Shown: piece by piece, positions 48,720-57,000 of the stretch | How the letters are laid out: every line of letters begins with the position of its first letter | How positions within the stretch are numbered: the first letter of the stretch is position 1 | Assembly: GCA_949358305.1 (NCBI GenBank) | Contig: CASHSZ010000118.1 | Location: forward strand, 1-57,000 | DNA length: 57,000 nt | From: Strigamia acuminata | Lineage: Eukaryota > Arthropoda > Chilopoda > Geophilomorpha > Linotaeniidae | Reading direction: 5' to 3' | Made by a program: the position numbers and the translations under genes | Notes under the pieces: generated by a model | What the model saw: only the letters and a program-made list of their open reading frames with translations | Databases searched by the model: none | Told to the model about the DNA's origin: nothing

Positions 48720-49112
48720 TTCAAGAGGAAGCCATTTGATCAGATATCCGAGTTAGTTCCACTAGCCGAGTCTGTTGTGAAACTACAAGCAAAATGTTAT
48801 TTTTGCGGAGATAAAGCTGAATTTTCAAGACGAATTTCGCACGAAACCAGAGTCAAGATGATAGGAGGGATCGACAAATACAAACCAACCTGTCGAGTAT
48901 GTTTCTCAAAGCCCATGAAGTCTCTAGAGACGAAAAGGAAAATCATCAACGGAATTATTCGACTTAGTTGTATGATTGTCAACCGAAGAATACCTCCGTG
49001 GATACCAAATTTGATCCGTCAAAGAATCATGCCACCCAGAGTGAAATACAAAAAGGTGAAAGAAGTCTCCCAAATATTATCATCAAAGACCAGAAGTAAT
49101 CAAACTAAATGA
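48720..49112 (+). pseudogene. Thymidine kinase C-terminal part, separated by the nested transposon
   Basis: From the right target duplication the frame gives 130 codons to TGA at 49110-49112. It carries the type II thymidine kinase features missing upstream: KPF and LVPLAESVVKL, the zinc-binding cysteines as CX2C at codons 26/29 and CX2C at codons 58/61, and between them the lasso segment with IGGIDKY, which contacts thymidine in TK1 enzymes. About 68 further residues follow, rich in K and R (ending around KYKKVKEV), with no counterpart I recognise and no KEN degradation box. Phase agrees with the upstream ORF, so the uninterrupted polyprotein would be 1005 residues. An open frame starting in the transposon (48684) merges into this but lacks the kinase N-terminus. 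Confidence 0.9.
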
Positions 49113-49130
49113 TGGGTTGTTCGCACTTTC

Positions 49131-49147
49131 TTTTCGCCGGCAATCTA
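49131..49147 (+). other. Plus-strand priming region of element 2 (non-purine)
   Basis: A pyrimidine-rich run (ctttcttttc) followed by CGCCGGCAAT (49135-49144) and three bases before the 3' LTR. It is the same arrangement as in element 1 and unlike a normal polypurine tract. Confidence 0.6.
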
Positions 49148-50505
49148 TGTTGCTAGCAACATAAAGGAAAGCTGCTAAACGTCTTAAAAATTAGTCATCT
49201 GGAATTATTAAAAAGGGTTTTTAATATTTATCTTAGATTGGGAATTTAATTAGACACTTATTTGAATATAAGTCTTCTTTGAGTTAGTTTGAGTGAATTT
49301 CTCAGTACTGGTTGATCTGACCGGATAAATCTGGGAAGAAAAGAGTTCTTACATTAGTTATTTATCCACTTAGAATTTATTTTCTATCTTGTTTACCTGT
49401 GTTATGCATGTTTTGATGTTTCCAAGTGTTTTCCTGTTTCCAGTCCACTACTGTCAATGTAGTGACAAGGTGTAATGATGCTCTCAGACAGCAAAAGGGT
49501 ACTAGAATGAGAAATGTATGTTATTATCAGTTTTAAGCTGTTTCAATCAATTTCTGTTTGTTTTCTGTATATTACTAACCAATTAAGCGTTTTGTTAACT
49601 TAGATTGTGTGTAGCCTGTCTAGTGAGCTAATTTCAAGCCTTTTTATCTTCCTGCAAGTGATCTCTGTTTACATTGTCGGCCATTACTGTGGGAGTGGTC
49701 TACTTGTATCTGTAAAGAGAGGAGAAAATGTTTAATCCCAAAGAGTTTTTGTGGGTTCTGATTAATAATTAATCACTTAATTATTATGCAATGTAAAAGT
49801 GTTAAGTTTAAGATTTATCTGTGTTGATTTATAACTTAACTTCTGCACTTACTGTAAAGTTGCCAGCTCATTGGTCTAAAATGTCTTTACCTATTCTTTT
49901 CTCTATTTTATGAGTTGTTCAGTGTGTTTTAGAGTGAATAATTTAGTTCTCAATGAGCATTGTGTTTAGAGACTGTTGTTAATGTATACTTTTGCATTTA
50001 ATGTCAAATACTTGCTGTTAGGCTTATGTGTTTTCAACTATTAACTTCTACGGTAGTTTTGTTGTGCCAGCATTACTTATTTCTCTTTACAAGCACTTAG
50101 AGACCTCTGTAACTTTAAGTGCAAGTGTCCTTATACAATGTGGAGATAGTTACACTTGTTGTTTCTTATTATTGTTAAAGTGTGACTTCTTTGTAAAATC
50201 CTCGTGATTCAATTGTAGTAGTGTTGTTAAGAATTTAGAGAATAAAATGGTTGCTTTTTATTTCTCTCCAAGTCTCATTTCTCTATACAACCAGAAAGCA
50301 ATGTGCAGTGAGTAGAAAAATCCTCCTTCCTCCTCCTTGAACTCACCAGTGGCAGATCATCATGTGAAGCAGCAAGTTCAAGTCCAGTGTTTGCATTTCT
50401 TCAAGTCTTTGGCCAACTTCTGTGTATCAATTTTAGCCAAGCAGCAGTCAAGTATTGCCGCCCCTCCTTCTGGCCTGGTTGTCGCCTGCGACCTTGCCAG
50501 AAACA
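49148..50505 (+). repeat. Element 2 3' LTR
   Basis: 1358 bp, same length as the 5' LTR and identical except C at 49890 where the 5' copy has T. Polyadenylation signal AATAAA at 50241-50246. It is followed by ACCC, the second target-site copy, and the satellite resumes as ACCCAAGCAATAAAA. Confidence 0.96.
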
Positions 50506-53500
50506 ACCCAAGCAATAAAATTTGAAAAAAAAATTTTTAGCTTATTTCACATCGCAGTTGACTTAGCACAAACACCACAAGACTAATGTCTCTGAATGTT
50601 CAGAAATAGTGTTTAAACCTTAGTAGAAGGCTCCAATGTAAGTTTTAGAAACATCCAACCGATGATTTGGGAGAATAGACTTTTGATCTCATCACAGTTG
50701 ACTTAGCACAAACACCACAAAACCAATGTCTCTGAATGTTCAGAAATAGTGTTTAAACCTTAGTAGAAGGCTCCAATGTAAGTTTTAGAAACATCCAACC
50801 AATGATTTGGGAGAATAGACTTTTGATCTCATCACAGTTGACTTAGCACAAACACCACAAGACCAATGTCTCTGAATGTTCAGAAATAGTGTTTAAACCT
50901 TAGTAGAAGGCTCCAATGTAAGTTTTAGAAACATCCAACCAATGATTTGGGAGAATCGACTTTTGATCTCATCACAGTTGACTTAGCACAAACACCACAA
51001 GACCAATGTCTCTGAATGTTCAGAAATAGTGTTTAAATCTTAGTAGAAGGCTCCAATGTAAGTTTTAGAAACATCCAACCAATGATTTGGAAGAATAGAC
51101 TTTTGATCTCATCACAGTTGACTTAGCACAAACACCACAAGACCAATGTCTCTGAACGTTCAGAAATAGTGTTTAAACCTTAGTAGAAGCCTTCAATATA
51201 AGTTTTAGCAACACCCAAGCATTAAATTTTGAAAAAAAAATTTTGAGCTTATTTCACATCGCAGTTGACTTAGCACAAACACCACAAGACCAATGTCTCT
51301 GAATGTTCAGAAATAGTGTTTAAACCTTAGTAGAAGGCTCCAATGTAAGTTTTAGAAACATCCAACCGATGATTTGGGAGAATAGACTTTTGATCTCATC
51401 ACAGTTGACTTAGCACAAACACCACAAGACCAATGTCTCTGAATGTTCAGAAATAGTGTTTAAACCTTAGTAGAAGGCTCCAATGTAAGTTTTAGAAACA
51501 TCCAACCAATGATTTGGGAGAATCGACTTTTGATCTCATCACAGTTGACTTAGCACAAACACCACAAGACCAATGTCTCTGAATGTTCAGAAATAGTGTT
51601 TAAACCTTAGTAGAAGCCTTCAATGTAAGTTTTAGCAACATCCAAGCAATGATTTGGGAGAATAGACTTTTGATCTCATCACAGTTGACTTAGCACAAAC
51701 ACCACAAAACCAATGTCTCTGAATGTTCAGAAATAGTGTTTAAACCTTAGTAGAAGCCTTCAATATAAGTTTTAGCAACACCCAAGCATTAAATATTGAA
51801 AAAAAAATTTTGAGCTCATTTCACATCGCAGTTGACTTAGCACAAACACCACAAGACCAATGTCTCTGAATGTTCAGAAATAGTGTTTAAACCTTAGTAG
51901 AAGGCTCCAATGTAAGTTTTAGAAACATCCAACCAATGATTTGGGAGAATCGACTTTTGATCTCATCACAGTTGACTTAGCACAAACACCACAAGACCAA
52001 TGTCTCTGAATGTTCAGAAATAGTGTTTAAACCTTAGTAGAAGCCTTCAATGTAAGTTTTAGCAACATCCAAGCAATGATTTGGGAGAATAGACTTTTGA
52101 TCTCATCACAGTTGACTTAGCACAAACACCACAAAACCAATGTCTCTGAATGTTCAGAAATAGTGTTTAAACCTTAGTAGAAGCCTTCAATATAAGTTTT
52201 AGCAACACCCAAGCATTAAATATTGAAAAAAAAATTTTGAGCTCATTTCACATCGCAGTTGACTTAGCACAAACACCACAAGACCAATGTCTCTGAATGT
52301 TCAGAAATAGTGTTTAAACCTTAGTAGAAGGCTCCAATGTAAGTTTTAGAAACATCCAACCAATGATTTGGAAGAATAGACTTTTGATCTCATCACAGTT
52401 GACTTAGCACAAACACCACAAGACCAATGTCTCTGAACGTTCAGAAATAGTGTTTAAACCTTAGTAGAAGCCTTCAATATAAGTTTTAGCAACACCCAAG
52501 CATTAAATTTTGAAAAAAAAATTTTGAGCTTATTTCACATCGCAGTTGACTTAGCACAAACACCACAAGACTAATGTCTCTGAATGTTCAGAAATAGTGT
52601 TTAAACCTTAGTAGAAGGCTCCAATGTAAGTTTTAGAAACATCCAACCAATGATTTGGGAGAATAGACTTTTGATCTCATCACAGTTGACTTAGCACAAA
52701 CACCACAAGACCAATGTCTCTGAACGTTCAGAAATAGTGTTTAAACCTTAGTAGAAGGCTCCAATGTAAGTTTTAGAAACATCCAACCAATGATTTGGGA
52801 GAATAAACTTTTGATCTCATCACAGTTGACTTAGCACAAACACCACAAGACCAATGTCTCTGAATGTTCAGAAATAGTGTTTAAACCTTAGTAGAAGCCT
52901 TCAATATAAGTTTTAGCAACACCCAAGCATTAAATTTTGAAAAAAAAATTTTGAGCTCATTTCACATCGCAGTTGACTTAGCACAAACACCACAAGACCA
53001 ATGTCTCTGAATGTTCAGAAATAGTGTTTAAACCTTAGTAGAAGGCTCCAATGTAAGTTTTAGAAACATCCAACCAATGATTTGGGAGAATAGACTTTTG
53101 ATCTCATCACAGTTGACTTAGCACAAACACCACAAGTCCAATGTCTCTGAATGTTTAGAAATAGTGTTTAAACCTTAGTAGAAGCCTTCAATATGAGTTT
53201 TAGCAACACCCAAGCAATAAATTTTGAAAAAAAAATTTTGAGCTTATTTCACATCGCAGTTGACTTAGCACAAACACCACAAGACCAATGTCTCTGAATG
53301 TTCAGAAATAGTGTTTAAACCTTAGTAGAAGGCTCCAATGTAAGTTTTAGAAACATCCAACCGATGATTTGGGCGAATAGACTTTTGATCTCATCACAGT
53401 TGACTTAGCACAAACACCACAAGACCAATGTCTCTGAATGTTCAGAAATAGTGTTTAAACCTTAGTAGAAGGCTCCAATGTAAGTTTTAGAAACATTCAA

Positions 53501-55199
53501 CCGATGATTTGGGAGAATAGACTTTTGATCTCATCACAGTTGACTTAGCACAAACACCACAAGACCAATGTCTCTGAATGTTCAGAAATAGTGTTTAAAC
53601 CTTAGTAGAAGCCTTCAATATAAGTTTTAGCAACACCCAAGCATTAAATTTTGAAAAAAAAATTTTGAGCTCATTTCACATCGCAGTTGACTTAGCACAA
53701 ACACCACAAGACCAATGTCTCTGAATGTTCAGAAATAGTGTTTAAACCTTAGTAGAAGGCTCCAATGTAAGTTTTAGAAACATCCAACCAATGATTTGGG
53801 AGAATAGACTTTTGATCTCATCACAGTTGACTTAGCACAAACACCACAAGTCCAATGTCTCTGAATGTTTAGAAATAGTGTTTAAACCTTAGTAGAAGCC
53901 TTCAATATGAGTTTTAGCAACACCCAAGCAATAAATTTTGAAAAAAAAATTTTGAGCTTATTTCACATCGCAGTTGACTTAGCACAAACACCACAAGACC
54001 AATGTCTCTGAATGTTCAGAAATAGTGTTTAAACCTTAGTAGAAGGCTCCAATGTAAGTTTTAGAAACATCCAACCGATGATTTGGGCGAATAGACTTTT
54101 GATCTCATCACAGTTGACTTAGCACAAACACCACAAGACCAATGTCTCTGAATGTTCAGAAATAGTGTTTAAACCTTAGTAGAAGGCTCCAATGTAAGTT
54201 TTAGAAACATTCAACCGATGATTTGGGAGAATAGACTTTTGATCTCATCACAGTTGACTTAGCACAAACACCACAAGACCAATGTCTCTGAATGTTCAGA
54301 AATAGTGTTTAAACCTTAGTAGAAGGCTCCAATGTAAGTTTTAGAAACATTCAACCGATGATTTGGGAGAATAGACTTTTGATCTCATCACAGTTGACTT
54401 AGCACAAACACCACAAGACCAATGTCTCTGAATGTTCAGAAATAGTGTTTAAACCTTAGTAGAAGGCTCCAATGTAAGTTTTAGAAACATCCAACCAATG
54501 ATTTGGAAGAATAGACTTTTGATCTCATCACTGTTGACTTAGCACAAACACCACAAGACCAATGTCTCTGAATGTTCAGAAATAGTGTTTAAACCTTAGT
54601 AGAAGGCTCCAATGTAAGTTTTAGAAACATCTAACCAATGATTTGGGAGAATAGACTTTGATCTCATCACAGTTGACTTAGCACAAACACCACAAGACCA
54701 ATGTCTCTGAATGTTCAGAAATAGTGTTTAAACCTTAGTAGAAGCCTTCAATGTAAGTTTTAGCAACATCCAAGCAATGATTTGGGAGAATAGACTTTTG
54801 ATCTCATCACAGTTGACTTAGCACAAACACCACAAGACCAATGTCTCTGAACGTTCAGAAATAGTGTTTAAACCTTAGTAGAAGCCTTCAATATAAGTTT
54901 TAGCAACACCCAAGCATTAAATTTTGAAAAAAAAATTTTGAGCTCATTTCACATCGCAGTTGACTTAGCACAAACACCACAAGACCAATGTCTCTGAATG
55001 TTCAGAAATAGTGTTTAAACCTTAGTAGAAGGCTCCAATGTAAGTTTTAGAAACATCCAACCAATGATTTGGGAGAATAGACTTTTGATCTCATCACAGT
55101 TGACTTAGCACAAACACCACAAGTCCAATGTCTCTGAATGTTTAGAAATAGTGTTTAAACCTTAGTAGAAGCCTTCAATATAAGTTTTAGCAACACCGA
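50506..55199. repeat. Satellite array, right block
   Basis: About 33 A and B monomers, same orientation as the other blocks. Local markers show short higher-order units: the variant aaatattg recurs at 51791 and 52218 (427 bp, three monomers) and atatgagttt at 53191 and 53905 (714 bp, five monomers). The first B monomer has a changed A/T-tract (aaaatttg...tttttagc). It ends at element 3. Confidence 0.97.
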
Positions 55200-55496
55200 T
55201 GTTGCGAGCAAGAACGCAACAAAAAGGATCTGGAGATTTCACGTTGTTCATCTTCTGAAAGAAAGAAAAGGCTTTTTAATTTTGTTGTCAAGTTTAGATA
55301 GATTTTTAACACATATCTGACATGCCCAGTTGGTTTGCCGCTTTGTTGTCACGATCCTGGTAGTTCAAGAGGGTTGTCACTTCGCCTGCCACACCTGGAA
55401 TGTTTGAAAGTTGTGTTTTTAGTCTTTTGTAATTAATTTATGTGTCTTTTTCACGTTTCTGAGTTATTTCTAGTATTTGTAAGTTCTCTCCTGTTT

Positions 55497-55562
55497 CCAG
55501 TTCACTTGCGAAGGAGATAGGCGTGCATCGGCAAGATGGCCGCCATAGCGCAAGTGAACTGG
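55497..55562. promoter_or_regulatory. Inverted repeat enclosing a YY1-like site in element 3 LTR
   Basis: Arms CCAGTTCACTTGCG (55497-55510) and CGCAAGTGAACTGG (55549-55562) are exact reverse complements. The 38-bp interior contains AAGATGGCCGCCAT (55533-55546), a close match to the YY1 consensus, itself nearly palindromic. The left arm overlaps the CTGTTTCCAGT string shared with element 2. Confidence 0.55.
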
Positions 55563-55908
55563 GAGATGGGAAGAACCTGAAATAAGCACAATTGTAGTTT
55601 TTGGTGCTTGTGATTTAATTTATACTAACTTGTATTGGTGTTTAAGGTAGTCCACAGGTGTCTTGGGTCGCTGGATGGGCGTTGGACATCGTTTGTGAGC
55701 GTTTGCGAGCGTCGGGCGTGAGCGTACGCCTTGCGACGCCTCTCGTGGTCGTGTGGGTCCTGCAAATGAGTTGAATTGGTCGGGTTTCAATGCCCAAGCA
55801 CTGGGAAAGCTGTACTGACCGTTCTAAGACGAAGATCCATCGTTGAGAAGGCCTGTGAGTCGCTCGCGACCTTGTTTGGCTCCATTCACGTCATTTTAGC
55901 AGTTGCAT

Positions 55909-55924
55909 GGTCGCCATCTTGGAT
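55909..55924 (+). promoter_or_regulatory. Second YY1-like site in element 3 LTR
   Basis: GGTCGCCATCTTGGAT, identical over 16 bases and in the same element orientation to a site in the element 1 leader (11115-11100, minus strand). CCATCTTGG is the reverse complement of the YY1 core. Confidence 0.45.
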
Positions 55925-56485
55925 TTGGTGCTGCACTGTTGCCCTGTTATTATTTCTTTTGGGGTTTTGAGGAGACCTGGACATAGGGAATATTTACTAG
56001 TTATTGTTTGTATAAATTACCAATATTAAGGGTTGTTAATCTAAGCTTTTACCTTTGTTATTGTATGGTTGTTACGGGTTAAGGTTTGTGACACTTTGCG
56101 CCCTCTTTTGGTGGCAATTGGGGTTTGGGCTCAGCATTGTGTTTTGAGTGCAGTTAATGTTAGTTTTAGCCTTTGAATTATCTGTTAAGTTTAAGTGAAG
56201 TGCTGTTTGCACAGGTCATACTGTTTTCAAGGTGTTAGGTTAAGTTTTGCCTTTATTTATGTTAAGTTTGACATCTGTTGTCTATATACGGAAACCTTGT
56301 TGGCACTATTGTTATTATTCAAATCTGTATTGTTTGGTCACTGACATTTATTGTAATCAGGTGACCAGTTGTTAAGAGTAGGTTGCTAAAGAAGCAACTC
56401 AGTTGTTATCAGTTGTTAAGTATTAAAGCCAGTTGATGTTTTTCCTCCTTCTTTGGATAAATTATTCCTGGGTTTATTTTACTTC

Positions 56486-56491
56486 AATAAA
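56486..56491 (+). terminator. Polyadenylation signal AATAAA in element 3 LTR
   Basis: AATAAA about 280 bp before the LTR end, followed by GTGAGTAG at 56503-56510, the same order as in the other two elements. Confidence 0.55.
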
Positions 56492-56782
56492 CAGGATGAC
56501 TTGTGAGTAGAGAGCTTTGCCTGCTCTCCTCCTCCCTGGGAGCACAGAATTTCTACCCAGCAGCTAAAGAGGTTTTGCCAATCACTTCATCTAAATGCAG
56601 TTAGGCCTAGTTTCATGCAGTCAGGCCTAATCCTTCTTCAAGTTAGGCTTGGGCTCAGAGAAAGGATTTCAGCTTGTTTCATCAACCACTATACAGTCTC
56701 GGGCGGTTTCCAGAGTTTGGTGACCAATTCGCCAGTCCTCCCCTGTGAGATCCAAGGTTGTTTGCTACAGGGAGCTGTTTTT

Positions 56783-56802
56783 TGGTACCGTGATTCCAGG
56801 AT
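56783..56802 (+). other. Primer-binding site of element 3
   Basis: TGGTACCGTGATTCCAGGAT, matching the element 2 site except for two or three central bases. A tRNA cannot be named from it. Confidence 0.55.
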
Positions 56803-57000
56803 TTCGTGCACGTGTGTACAGCGCGCATGGAAAAGAGGTCATTTGGATGTTCAGCAAGTGATTCAAGTGGGTTGGTGCGTGCCAGTTGGTTCGTTTGTAC
56901 GGCTGGTTCCGTGAGCGGCCGGCATCAAGTGCGCACGCCAGAGAGTCACGTGAGAGCGGCCATTGACGTCCTGAGTCTGCCAAGTCAAACACAACGCAAT

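Larger units (their letters stand above)
42829..50505 (+). mobile_element. Element 2: BEL/Pao-type retrotransposon carrying a thymidine kinase
   Basis: 7677 bp: 5' LTR, primer site, leader, Gag-protease-thymidine kinase ORF split by a nested DNA transposon, 3' LTR. Termini are TG...CA with ACCC target duplication (42825-42828, 50506-50509) in a B-type satellite monomer. The two 1358-bp LTRs differ at one base that I can see (43571 T, 49890 C). RT, RNase H and integrase are absent, so it must depend on enzymes from another element. Without the nested insert it is about 6.6 kb. Confidence 0.93.
55200..56769 (+). repeat. Probable element 3 5' LTR
   Basis: About 1570 bp, start clear, end set at the CA (TTTGCTACA) 13 bases before the primer site and therefore tentative. 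Contains two YY1-like sites and an inverted repeat. Short near-repeats containing cagt(t/c)aggcctaa lie at 56595-56635. Small open frames here (55776-55970, 56615-56914) look accidental. Confidence 0.65.
55200..57000 (+). mobile_element. Element 3: 5' LTR and leader of a third BEL/Pao-like element, partial
   Basis: It starts TGTTGCGAGCAAG after satellite sequence ending caacaccga. It carries the same signal order as element 2: AATAAA (56486-56491), GTGAGTAG (56503-56510), CT-rich stretch, TGGTACCGTGA primer site (56783) and AACACAACGC (56988-56997). The body lies beyond the window, so coding content is unknown. BEL/Pao membership rests on these shared signals. Confidence 0.75.

Noticed and set aside
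47640-48727. Nested transposon removed as an intron (GTAAGC at the left end, AG in the right duplication)
   Set aside because: Using the donor at 47640 and either AG in the right duplication removes 1086 or 1088 bases, while 1087 are needed to keep frame; it cannot restore the kinase in phase.
55776-55970. 64-codon frame in the element 3 LTR
   Set aside because: Lies in U3 over a YY1-like site; no family resemblance and expected by chance.

Overview
The window is repetitive, AT-rich DNA from a metazoan nuclear genome. The evidence is three BEL/Pao LTR retrotransposons, a superfamily known only from animals, embedded in a long tandem satellite array. I cannot name the species; an invertebrate, perhaps an arthropod, is only a guess. 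No single-copy host gene, tRNA, rRNA or CRISPR array was recognised.

Layout: 1-3584 satellite; 3585-12907 an intact BEL/Pao element on the minus strand (element 1); 12908-42828 about 30 kb of satellite; 42829-50505 a second BEL/Pao-type element on the plus strand (element 2); 50506-55199 satellite; 55200-57000 the 5' LTR and leader of a third element on the plus strand (element 3), cut off by the window end. The satellite uses a 140-bp monomer (A) and a 147-bp variant (B). They are arranged in higher-order units that have been re-duplicated repeatedly, including a tandem copy with a 4799-bp period.

Element 1 looks autonomous. One 1744-residue ORF carries Gag, zinc knuckles, aspartic protease, reverse transcriptase, RNase H and integrase, with the catalytic residues in place. 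Its LTRs differ by one base and one 9-bp repeat unit, and it is flanked by a 4-bp target duplication.

Element 2 is the most unusual object. Its ORF encodes Gag, zinc knuckles and protease, but RT, RNase H and integrase are absent. In their place is a TK1-type (type II) thymidine kinase domain, in frame with Gag-protease and running almost to the 3' LTR. Its LTRs differ by a single noticed base, so it moved recently and presumably in trans, using enzymes from an element such as element 1. The kinase is now split by a 1079-bp non-autonomous DNA transposon with 8-bp target duplications and many internal hairpins; the reading frame agrees on both sides. A retroelement carrying its own thymidine kinase suggests it raised the dTTP supply for reverse transcription, comparable in logic to retroviral dUTPases. 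That function is inference.

The three elements share small non-coding signals despite divergent LTRs: a GTGAGTAG donor-like string after the AATAAA signal, a similar primer-binding site, and the leader motif AACACAACGC. Elements 1 and 2 also share CGCCGGCAAT just before the 3' LTR (element 3's 3' end is not in the window). Elements 2 and 3 entered the same position of a B-type satellite monomer, to within about two bases.
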